From: Patescibacteria group bacterium
GTDB lineage: Bacteria > Patescibacteriota > Minisyncoccia > Phycocordibacterales > PALSA-1337
Direction: 5' to 3'
Assembly (NCBI GenBank): GCA_023487965.1
Contig: JAMDBV010000055.1
Coordinates: 1 to 8,982, forward strand
DNA: 8,982 nt
This document shows positions 1 through 5,393 of the stretch, piece after piece; positions within the stretch are counted from its first letter, which is position 1, and each line of letters begins with the position of its first letter. Under the pieces are notes generated by a model. The model saw only the letters and a program-made list of their open reading frames with translations. It was not told where the DNA came from and ran no database searches. The translations under genes and the position numbers were made by a program.

Positions 1-1160
1 GGTACCGGTCTCAGATGTGTCGGGCTGGGGCCGTTGGTCCCATTGTTATCGTTATCCGACTCGAACTGCGCTAATCGCCGTTCGAGCGCCTCCATTTGCC
101 GTGACATGGCTTTGACCAGTTCTGACTGGTCTTTTATCTCTGTCGAGGATCCTGGTGAAGCTTTCTTGGCCAACACCGAACCCAAGATCAAGAGAATGAC
201 CACCGAGACCGCCGCCACGGCAATCCACATCTGACCCTTGGGTTGCCGAACCGGAGTCGGTTGCACAGAGGCAACCGGTTGTGCCGGTGCAATCGGGGTC
301 TGGACAGATGCCACGGGTGCAACTGTCGGCTGGGCGACCGGAGCCGCCGCTGGCACTGGTCGTGATATTGGAGCCACTGCCGGTGCGGGCGCCGGAGCCG
401 CTAGTCGCGGTGCAGGCGCCACGGGAGCAGCCGGTTGTGCTGGAGCTTGGACCACCGGAGCCTGTCGTGGTGCCGGGGCTGGTGTCGGTTGCGGCGGCTG
501 CTGTACTGGAGCCGGAGCACGGGCTGGTGCTGGCGGTGTTGGTCGCGGTGTAGACGCGGGTCGTGTCTGTGCCGGAGTCGCTTGAGCAGGCGCCGGAATT
601 ACCGGAACTGCTGCGGGTTGCGGCACTGACTGTGCTGGCGCGGTTACTGGAGCCGGTGCAGATGCCACGGGTGCAACTGTCGGCTGGGCGACCGGAGCCG
701 CCGCTGGCGCTGGTCGTGGTGTTGGAGCCACTGCCGGTGCAGGCGCCGGTTGCGGTGCTGGAGCCGATGCTGCGGGTGCCGCAAGCGCCGGTTGTTCCGC
801 TGGAGAGTCCGAGGTCGCTGGTGGTTGTTCCACATGCCCAGTTTCCGGACTCGTCTCAGACGGTTGAATGGTCGGGAGGATAGTCATATCCGGATATCCC
901 AAGGTGAAATGTTGGAAGGAGGTTTCGCCAGAGCTCTGGTCCGTAACATCTACCCCAAGGACAAAGGTCCCCCTCTTTAACCTCGGAAGCATGTCTCGCA
1001 GAACCTTTGCTTTCAATCTCTGATCCACGAGCGCCTGATCCGGCAGGTCGAGGATAGTGATAACCCTGTCGTCCTGGATAACCTCCAAGCGCCCTGTGCC
1101 CAGAACCTCGTGACTGCCGAGGTTCAATCTGAAATAACTTCCACTTCTTTCTAGTTCCAT
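1..1160 (-). CDS. Pro/Ala-rich single-pass membrane protein, partial (C-terminus off the left edge)
   Basis: The frame is open without a stop from an ATG at 1160 to the window edge, giving at least 386 residues. The start is supported by GAAAGG (1172-1167) six bases before the ATG and a strong promoter upstream. Residues 1-95 form a mixed hydrophobic/charged domain with no signal peptide (MELERSGSYFRLNL...), which I do not recognise. Residues about 96-310 are a low-complexity Pro/Ala/Gln/Val linker with almost no charge. Residues 311-331 (MWIAVAAVSVVILLILGSVL) are a clear transmembrane helix followed by KK. Residues about 340-368 are a charged, probably coiled-coil helix (SELVKAMSRQMEALERRLAQ), followed by an Asn/Asp/Gly-rich stretch. 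The layout suggests a globular domain tethered to the membrane by a long spacer, perhaps a cell-envelope or division-linked protein. Function is unknown and topology is ambiguous (basic residues on both sides of the helix). The linker is far more GC-rich than the rest of the window. Confidence 0.8.
   Translation of the reverse strand, partial: MELERSGSYFRLNLGSHEVLGTGRLEVIQDDRVITILDLPDQALVDQRLKAKVLRDMLPRLKRGTFVLGVDVTDQSSGETSFQHFTLGYPDMTILPTIQPSETSPETGHVEQPPATSDSPAEQPALAAPAASAPAPQPAPAPAVAPTPRPAPAAAPVAQPTVAPVASAPAPVTAPAQSVPQPAAVPVIPAPAQATPAQTRPASTPRPTPPAPARAPAPVQQPPQPTPAPAPRQAPVVQAPAQPAAPVAPAPRLAAPAPAPAVAPISRPVPAAAPVAQPTVAPVASVQTPIAPAQPVASVQPTPVRQPKGQMWIAVAAVSVVILLILGSVLAKKASPGSSTEIKDQSELVKAMSRQMEALERRLAQFESDNDNNGTNGPSPTHLRPV
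305..395. repeat. Direct repeat copy 1 inside the Pro/Ala linker
   Basis: This 91-bp segment matches 659-749 at 87 of 91 positions. The four differences (354/708, 365/719, 367/721, 387/741) are all transitions. The offset is 354 bp, a multiple of three, so both copies are read in the same frame and encode nearly the same peptide (PAAAPVAQPTVAPVAS). It is an internal duplication or gene-conversion tract within the linker. Confidence 0.85.
659..749. repeat. Direct repeat copy 2 inside the Pro/Ala linker
   Basis: This is the second copy of the 91-bp in-frame repeat at 305-395. Similarity stops abruptly on both sides, so this is a discrete duplicated block and not a general effect of the Pro/Ala codon bias. 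Confidence 0.85.
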
Positions 1161-1212
1161 ACCGTGCCTTTCGTTTGTTTGTGTTCTAGTTTGTGTCGAA
1201 GAATCTGCCTAC

Positions 1213-1241
1213 ATCCTACACCAAAAAGCTATTTATGTCAA
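1213..1241 (-). promoter_or_regulatory. Sigma70-type promoter of the Pro/Ala-rich membrane protein gene
   Basis: On the minus strand, TTGACA (1241-1236) is a perfect -35 box. After a 17-bp spacer comes TAGGAT (1218-1213) as the -10. Transcription should start near 1206, giving a leader of about 46 nt that ends in GAAAGGCACG just before the ATG. The left target duplication of the IS66 element begins at 1245, three bases beyond the -35 box, so the core promoter is intact but its native upstream DNA has been displaced. Confidence 0.75.
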
Positions 1242-1244
1242 GAC

Positions 1245-1252
1245 AATATGAT
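1245..1252. repeat. Left 8-bp target-site duplication (AATATGAT)
   Basis: AATATGAT lies directly before the left end of the insertion element and is repeated exactly at 2792-2799 directly after the right end. Eight base pairs is the duplication length known for the IS66 family. Confidence 0.93.
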
Positions 1253-1287
1253 GTAACCCCTCACACCCCTCGTAAGTAAGCCGCCAG
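1253..1287 (+). repeat. IS66 left terminal inverted repeat
   Basis: It is 35 bp long and perfectly complementary to 2757-2791. Pairing resumes after two mismatches (1288-1289) through 1296. It contains two internal ACCCCTC units separated by AC, possibly transposase-binding subsites. Confidence 0.93.
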
Positions 1288-1336
1288 TATGCCGTTATGG
1301 CCTGTGTATAACGACACGGTTTCTTCATTTCATCCA

Positions 1337-1345
1337 TGTTAGAAT
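1337..1345 (+). promoter_or_regulatory. Possible extended -10 promoter for the transposase
   Basis: TG at 1337-1338, one base, then TAGAAT at 1340-1345 matches an extended -10 element. No convincing -35 box is present. The transposase ATG at 1356 is only 10 bases beyond, so the transcript would be nearly leaderless, which agrees with the lack of a Shine-Dalgarno sequence. Confidence 0.4.
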
Positions 1346-1355
1346 ATATGGCGTA

Positions 1356-2783
1356 ATGAGTACATCTAAAAGAGGTTTACCGGCTGAGGAGATCAAGAGA
1401 CGTCTGATTCGTCTCCGGAATTTGGAATATCTCCATGAACAACAAAGATTCAAGATCTGGAATTTACGGGATGCCAATCGAGAGCTAAAAAAGGAGGTTG
1501 TGGCGCTCAAAGCTGTGGTTGGCGAACAACAAAGAACGATCGATGACTTAAAACTCCGACTTGAAGAACTTAGCACCATCGTTTTTGGAAAGAAGCGGAA
1601 AAAGGAAGAAAATTACGACATCGACGACGATTCCCCGAAAAAGCCGGTCGTCAACTGCCGTACCCCGGAATCATACAGGCGCTCCCTTCCCAAGAAAGAA
1701 GAGGTAACTAAGACCGAACCTCATACGATCGACACGTGCAATCATTGTGACGGTAATATCAGCGAAAAGGAGACTCTCACTTACTTCGTCGAAGATATAC
1801 CTCTGCCCCAGAAGAAGATTGTCATCAGGCATGTTGTCGAGAAGGGATATTGCGAAACATGCGATTGTTGGATGACGAAGGAACCGCTTCCTCCGGCAAC
1901 CGTAACACTTGGTCCCAATGTTAAAAGATATGTCACATACCTCTCGGTAATATGCAGGCAATCGTACGGACAAATACAACAAATACTGGACCACACTTAC
2001 GATTTCGATATTTCCCAAGGAGAGATTGCCAAGATACTGAACAACGAAGGAGAAAGCATGAGGCCTGAATATGAGAGGCTGAAAGCGAAAATCCGAGGCG
2101 AACCGTCCATACATCTCGATGAAACAGGATGGAATCTGGTCATGGGTGATGGTTACAAGCGATATGCATGGAACATGACCGGAAAAAGCGGAGATTCGGT
2201 CTTTGTTCTAGGGAAGACCAGAGGCAAAGGCAATGCCACAGACTTGGTCGGAGACTCAAAAGCCGTCGTGGTCTCCGACGATTACGCCGCCTACCGGAAC
2301 ATGGAGAACCCGCACCAGCTTTGTTGTGCCCATATCATGCGAAAACTCAGAGATCTTGCGACTTCATCTGAGATCAGCGGAAATATCCACGAACATTGCG
2401 TCTCCGCATACACGGTCTTCAAACAGATTTACATGGATATCGAAAACGCCAGGACTTCGACTGACCCTCAATCAAAATATGATTTGCTCCATGCACGGCT
2501 GAAATCGTTTTCGATCCCCGATCCATCCGATCCCGCCAAACTCATCCGCATCAAGGAACAGATCTCCGCACGATCAGACAATTATCTGACCTGTCTCCTT
2601 CACAAAGATGTCGCCTGCGACAACAATGCTGCTGAACGGTCGCTTCGGCACCTTGTGCTCAAGAGAAAGATATCCTTCGGCTCATTCAAAGAGAAAACCG
2701 CCGAAACTCTGGCAATCCTCGCATCAGTTCTGCTATCTCGCAAACAGAACGGCACGCTGGCGGCTTACTTACGAGGGGTGTGA
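1356..2783 (+). CDS. tnpC: IS66-family transposase (TnpC-type DDE)
   Basis: A 475-residue DDE transposase that moves the surrounding element by cutting and joining at its inverted repeats. Residues about 20-75 form a leucine-containing, charged helical (coiled-coil) region as in other IS66 transposases. A zinc-binding knuckle follows with C128/C131 and C166/C169. The catalytic residues are visible: D255 in HLDETGW, D308 in VVSDDYAAY and E427 in NNAAERSLR. The last eight codons and the TGA stop lie inside the right inverted repeat, so the coding region reaches the element end. The gene is intact, with no frameshift or stop. The ATG at 1356 has no clear ribosome-binding site. No accessory IS66 genes (tnpA, tnpB) are found beside it. 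Confidence 0.95.
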   Translation: MSTSKRGLPAEEIKRRLIRLRNLEYLHEQQRFKIWNLRDANRELKKEVVALKAVVGEQQRTIDDLKLRLEELSTIVFGKKRKKEENYDIDDDSPKKPVVNCRTPESYRRSLPKKEEVTKTEPHTIDTCNHCDGNISEKETLTYFVEDIPLPQKKIVIRHVVEKGYCETCDCWMTKEPLPPATVTLGPNVKRYVTYLSVICRQSYGQIQQILDHTYDFDISQGEIAKILNNEGESMRPEYERLKAKIRGEPSIHLDETGWNLVMGDGYKRYAWNMTGKSGDSVFVLGKTRGKGNATDLVGDSKAVVVSDDYAAYRNMENPHQLCCAHIMRKLRDLATSSEISGNIHEHCVSAYTVFKQIYMDIENARTSTDPQSKYDLLHARLKSFSIPDPSDPAKLIRIKEQISARSDNYLTCLLHKDVACDNNAAERSLRHLVLKRKISFGSFKEKTAETLAILASVLLSRKQNGTLAAYLRGV

Positions 2784-2791
2784 GGGGTTAC
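2757..2791 (-). repeat. IS66 right terminal inverted repeat
   Basis: Exact 35-bp reverse complement of 1253-1287. It includes codons 468-475 and the stop of the transposase. Confidence 0.93.
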
Positions 2792-2799
2792 AATATGAT
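2792..2799. repeat. Right 8-bp target-site duplication (AATATGAT)
   Basis: Identical to 1245-1252. Removing 1253-2799 restores the presumed pre-insertion intergenic sequence between the two minus-strand genes. Confidence 0.93.
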
Positions 2800-2868
2800 T
2801 GCGAAAAATCGCGGCGCAAATTAGTATTTTTCGAAAAAATGCAGACAAGTCGTTTCCGTTAAAGTTTA

Positions 2869-2896
2869 ACGCCACGCGATTTTGGCCGCGTGGCGT
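2869..2896 (-). terminator. Hairpin downstream of the lipoprotein gene, probable terminator
   Basis: ACGCCACGCG (2869-2878) pairs perfectly with CGCGTGGCGT (2887-2896) around an 8-base loop. It begins 18 bases after the minus-strand stop at 2915. On the minus strand it is followed by an AT-rich stretch (TAAACTTTAA) and not a clean T-run, so intrinsic termination is likely but not ideal. The same AT-rich stretch holds a 13-bp inverted repeat (2858-2870). Confidence 0.6.
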
Positions 2897-2914
2897 GCGT
2901 TGAAAGTTCCGGTG

Positions 2915-3358
2915 TTACCTCCGGCAATTAGCCCCAGGTAGAGGTGTATGCTGGCTTGTATAGCCACCATACACGGGCGCCGGTGGCGGGGCATAATTTG
3001 CCCCTGGAAGCGGCGAATATTGGTCGGGGTAACGGGTACCAGCTGACCATCCTCCGGTGGTGTAGGTGACCGGTGGTACATACCCACCCCCTACGTACCC
3101 CGATCCAATGCCGATCACCGGAACTGTCACAATCGCGCGCGACTCCGTGCTGATCGGTGTGAAATTGTGGTAACCGCGAAGGTCACCCGTGCCGAAGACT
3201 TGTTTCGATTGATCCTCAACACGGACCTCGTGCTCCGTATGTCCGTCCGCGTAAACGCGGACGGTGTCGGTTTTGACGATGTTGTTCTTGGTCAGAGCTG
3301 TGCACCCTGTGCAAAGAGCCAGCGCCACAACCGACAAAAAATTAATCAAAGTTTTCAA
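2915..3358 (-). CDS. Small probable lipoprotein of unknown function, Gly/Pro/Tyr-rich tail
   Basis: 147 residues, starting with TTG at 3358. The start is chosen because GAAAGG (3370-3365) lies six bases upstream and a strong promoter precedes it. Residues 1-19 (MKTLINFLSVVALALCTGC) are a short basic N-terminus, a hydrophobic core and a cysteine typical of a lipoprotein signal; the lipobox is imperfect because position -3 is Cys and not Leu. Residues about 25-85 look like a small beta-rich domain. Residues 85-147 are rich in Gly, Pro and Tyr and carry PLPGAN twice (116-121 and 139-144). It was probably the upstream neighbour of the Pro/Ala-rich membrane protein gene before the IS66 insertion, and it shares that gene's promoter type and leader. 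No function can be assigned. Confidence 0.75.
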   Translation of the reverse strand: MKTLINFLSVVALALCTGCTALTKNNIVKTDTVRVYADGHTEHEVRVEDQSKQVFGTGDLRGYHNFTPISTESRAIVTVPVIGIGSGYVGGGYVPPVTYTTGGWSAGTRYPDQYSPLPGANYAPPPAPVYGGYTSQHTPLPGANCRR

Positions 3359-3427
3359 AGCGTGCCTTTCTTCCTACCCAACCCATACCCCCGACTTCAT
3401 GCCAAGGTTTCAGGGTTGTCTGCGAGC

Positions 3428-3456
3428 ATTGTATCAATACTTAACATTTGTGTCAA
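3428..3456 (-). promoter_or_regulatory. Sigma70-type promoter of the lipoprotein gene
   Basis: On the minus strand, TTGACA (3456-3451), a 17-bp spacer and TACAAT (3433-3428) form a near-consensus promoter. The start site should be near 3421, giving a leader of about 63 nt. The leader contains a G-rich stretch (3392-3373) just before the ribosome-binding site. Confidence 0.78.
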
Positions 3457-3537
3457 GTCGCTTTGATTTTTCCTATGTCCGACATCGGGAAACGGAAAGA
3501 AAACCGCAACGGGATTGGTAATCGCCATCAAACATAG

Positions 3538-3546
3538 TTATCCACA
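3538..3546 (+). promoter_or_regulatory. DnaA box (TTATCCACA) upstream of mraZ
   Basis: Exact match to the high-affinity DnaA box. A second, inverted site with one mismatch (TGTGAATAG, 3560-3568) lies 13 bases downstream. Both are upstream of the mraZ -10 element. DnaA control of this division operon is an inference; the pair is too small to be an origin. Confidence 0.5.
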
Positions 3547-3580
3547 GCTTTCCTTGTGGTGTGAATAGTGGGAAGTGGCG

Positions 3581-3586
3581 TATAAT
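3581..3586 (+). promoter_or_regulatory. mraZ operon promoter, -10 element TATAAT
   Basis: A perfect TATAAT -10 lies 76 bases before the mraZ start, with transcription predicted near 3593. No good -35 hexamer is found at 16-18 bp; TTGTGG at 3554-3559 is 21 bp away. The weak -35 suggests that an activator may help, or that an alternative element is used. Confidence 0.6.
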
Positions 3587-3596
3587 AGCCATTAAG

Positions 3597-3611
3597 TGGG
3601 ACAGAGTGGGA
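3597..3611 (+). promoter_or_regulatory. Putative MraZ operator (two TGGGA boxes, 10-bp period)
   Basis: TGGGA at 3597-3601 and 3607-3611 are in phase on the same strand and lie just after the predicted start site. MraZ of E. coli is known to bind direct repeats of TGGGN separated by five bases in front of its own operon, and this arrangement matches. A further TGGGA at 3569-3573 lies upstream of the -10. Autoregulation by the MraZ encoded here is the natural reading. Confidence 0.65.
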
Positions 3612-3614
3612 GGT

Positions 3615-3639
3615 GCACATTTGTTAACAATTGATGTGC
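3615..3639. repeat. Inverted repeat in the mraZ leader with a TTGTTAACAA palindrome
   Basis: GCACAT (3615-3620) and ATGTGC (3634-3639) are inverted arms around TTGTTAACAA (3621-3630), itself a perfect 10-bp palindrome. It lies in the predicted 5' untranslated leader of the operon, directly after the MraZ-like boxes. It could be a regulator site or an RNA hairpin. Confidence 0.45.
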
Positions 3640-3661
3640 CAAACACTACTCCCGCAAAATT

Positions 3662-4105
3662 ATGCTAATCGGCGAATTCAGACATACTATCGACGCCAAA
3701 AATCGCCTCTCCATCCCTTCCAAATTCCGGCAGGAAATGGGGAATCAGGTGATATTGACGACAGGACTAGACTCATGTCTCTTCATCTATACGATGTCGA
3801 ATTGGGAAAAAGTCACGTCGCGTCTGGCGGAGTCAGAATCGTCGATGTTGCAGGCGGACAATCGAGGCTTCAACCGTTACTTCCTCGGAGGGGCGGTTGA
3901 AGCGGAGATTGATAATGCCGGTCGCATACTTGTCCCTTCGTATCTGCGTGAGCGTGGCGGGCTTGTCGGAAACAAAGTCGTCATAGTCGGCGTTCGCGAT
4001 CGAGCCGAAGTCTGGGATGAAGGGCGTTGGGAAGAGTATCGCAAAAACATTCAAGGCAGGGCGGACGCTCTGGCCGAGAAGATCGGACAAACTTCATTCT
4101 TATAA
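3662..4105 (+). CDS. mraZ: Transcriptional regulator MraZ
   Basis: 147 residues, the usual family size. MraZ is a DNA-binding protein of the SpoVT/AbrB fold that forms rings and represses the dcw operon. It opens with the typical MLIGEFRHTIDAKNRLSIPSKFR block and has a second half-repeat near 84-92 (DNAGRILVP). The two DxxxR motifs are DAKNR (11-15) and DNAGR (84-88); the first has Asn where Gly is usual. It is the first gene of the division operon, behind TATAAT and two MraZ-like boxes. No Shine-Dalgarno sequence is visible before the ATG, and the protein start matches the family closely. The next gene starts one base after the stop. Confidence 0.96.
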   Translation: MLIGEFRHTIDAKNRLSIPSKFRQEMGNQVILTTGLDSCLFIYTMSNWEKVTSRLAESESSMLQADNRGFNRYFLGGAVEAEIDNAGRILVPSYLRERGGLVGNKVVIVGVRDRAEVWDEGRWEEYRKNIQGRADALAEKIGQTSFL

Positions 4106-4106
4106 C

Positions 4107-5054
4107 ATGAATGAATTTCCGAGCAAAGCAAGTGTGCACAAAGCAGTCCTTTTACATGAAGTAGTCACATTGCTAACTGATAACCGTTCGCCAAAGTCAA
4201 CGAACGACAAAGCTGATCGATTTGTTTACATAGACGGCACTCTAGGTGGATGTAATCACGCATTGGCTATCGCAAAAGCCATGAAGGGTCATCTCACGGT
4301 GCTTGGTATCGATCGCGACCCTGTAGCGGTTAGGCGAGCGGAGAACATTCTCGGCGACAAGGCCGAAGAAGTCACGATCGTCAAAGGTAATTTCCGCGAT
4401 ATGCGGGACATTGTCGCGAAAAACGGTATCAAAGCGGCAGATGCGATATTGCTCGATCTCGGCATTTCGTCGGATCAGCTGGAAAATTCAGGAAAAGGAT
4501 TTACATTCCAGAATGACGAACCGTTGCAAATGATAATGGGGGACAGTTCCGACCATGCATTCGACGCTTCGAAAATCGTCAATGATTGGGATGAAAGCAC
4601 GATCGCCAATATCATTTATGGTTATGCCGAAGAGAGATTCGCGCGCAGGATCGCCGCCGCCATCGTACGCTATCGGCATAAAAAGAAGATAGAGACGAGC
4701 GCGGAATTGGCGGAAATCGTAAAGTACGCCGTACCACCGTTCTATCGACGATCACGGATACATCCGGCCACCAAGACATTCCAGGCCATAAGAATAGCGG
4801 TGAATGACGAACTTGGCGCGATCAGGGACGGACTCGACGGAGCGTTCGAGATATTGGCCCCTCAGGGCAGATTGGCGGTCATATCATTCCACAGTCTCGA
4901 GGATCGGATCACAAAAACATTTTTCATGAATAAAGCCAAGAATAAGACGGCGAAAATTATCAACAAAAAACCAATAATAGCCGGCGAGCGGGAATTAGCC
5001 GAAAATCCGAGAGCGCGCAGTGCCAAATTGAGAGTAATCGAAAAAATACAATGA
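4107..5054 (+). CDS. rsmH: 16S rRNA (cytosine(1402)-N(4))-methyltransferase RsmH
   Basis: 315 residues, normal for the family. It methylates N4 of C1402 in the 16S rRNA P-site, using S-adenosylmethionine. The frame is open upstream to an ATG at 4017, but that would overlap mraZ by 89 bases. ATG 4107 gives the standard start, with the conserved HKAVLLHEV block at residues 11-19. SAM-binding motifs are visible: DGTLGGCNH (43-51; the family usually has GGGGH), GIDRDP (67-72) and DAILLDLGISS (112-122). Also present are RIHPATKTFQAIRIAVNDEL (217-236), ISFHSLEDRI (259-268) and the C-terminal NPRARSAKLRVIE (300-312). The gene follows mraZ by one base and its TGA overlaps the next ATG, indicating translational coupling. 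Confidence 0.96.
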   Translation: MNEFPSKASVHKAVLLHEVVTLLTDNRSPKSTNDKADRFVYIDGTLGGCNHALAIAKAMKGHLTVLGIDRDPVAVRRAENILGDKAEEVTIVKGNFRDMRDIVAKNGIKAADAILLDLGISSDQLENSGKGFTFQNDEPLQMIMGDSSDHAFDASKIVNDWDESTIANIIYGYAEERFARRIAAAIVRYRHKKKIETSAELAEIVKYAVPPFYRRSRIHPATKTFQAIRIAVNDELGAIRDGLDGAFEILAPQGRLAVISFHSLEDRITKTFFMNKAKNKTAKIINKKPIIAGERELAENPRARSAKLRVIEKIQ

Positions 5055-5383
5055 CAAAAGTTATAGCCAATACAATTTCATTGACCGGTGAATACAAAGG
5101 TATGATATCACGCTTCATTCTCGCGATATCCGCTTTCGTCATCGTTCTATACGGTATCAATGTCTATTCCGCGGTCTCCAAAGCGGCGGCGATTAAGAAA
5201 ATAGATACCATGCGTATCGCGCTCGAAAACAAAGTACAACAATTGGACGCGCAGTATATAGCCCTCTCCGGTAAAGTTTCGCCGGAAATGGCCGGACAAT
5301 ACGGTCTCGTGGAGGTGCCGGTCGCGCAATATATCAATCGTAGCGGATCGCTTGGTATCGTGAGCAGAAACAGCGAATTGTAA
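5051..5383 (+). CDS. FtsL-like bitopic cell division protein
   Basis: 110 residues. The layout is a short cytoplasmic N-terminus (1-19), one transmembrane helix (about 20-41, ISRFILAISAFVIVLYGINVYS), then a helical, coiled-coil-like segment (44-75) and a short extracytoplasmic tail. Size, topology and place between rsmH and the penicillin-binding protein match FtsL, which bridges early divisome proteins to the FtsW-FtsI synthase. FtsL sequences are poorly conserved, so the call rests on context. The start ATG overlaps the rsmH stop (ATGA, 5051-5054). A DivIC/FtsB-type protein would look alike. Confidence 0.72.
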   Translation: MTKVIANTISLTGEYKGMISRFILAISAFVIVLYGINVYSAVSKAAAIKKIDTMRIALENKVQQLDAQYIALSGKVSPEMAGQYGLVEVPVAQYINRSGSLGIVSRNSEL

Positions 5384-5393
5384 ACCGAAAGGC

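Larger units (their letters stand above)
1253..2791 (+). mobile_element. Complete IS66-family insertion sequence (transposase-only type), 1539 bp
   Basis: Both ends start with GTAACCCCTC, and GTAA is the usual IS66-family terminus. The inverted repeats are identical over 35 bp and extend to 44 bp with two mismatches. An exact 8-bp target duplication flanks the element. It carries one intact transposase gene that nearly fills it. Classical IS66 elements are about 2.5 kb and also carry tnpA and tnpB; those are absent, which fits the ISBst12-like subgroup with only the large transposase. Perfect ends, perfect duplication and an unbroken gene point to a recent and possibly still active insertion. 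It lies between two minus-strand genes and damages neither reading frame. Confidence 0.93.

Noticed and set aside
238..883. Several overlapping plus-strand open frames (Gly/Ala/Cys-rich or Val/Leu/Pro-rich)
   Set aside because: They are antisense to the Pro/Ala-rich gene. The GC-rich repetitive codons leave other frames open; no start signals or family features are seen.
1671..2114. Minus-strand open frame of 147 codons
   Set aside because: It lies wholly inside the IS66 transposase, whose catalytic motifs are all present on the plus strand.
3538..3568. Replication origin
   Set aside because: There is only one exact and one near DnaA box, no AT-rich unwinding element and no dnaA/dnaN genes nearby.
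4017..4106. N-terminal extension of rsmH from ATG 4017
   Set aside because: It would overlap mraZ by 89 bases, and the added residues do not match the family, which starts near the HKAVLLHEV block.
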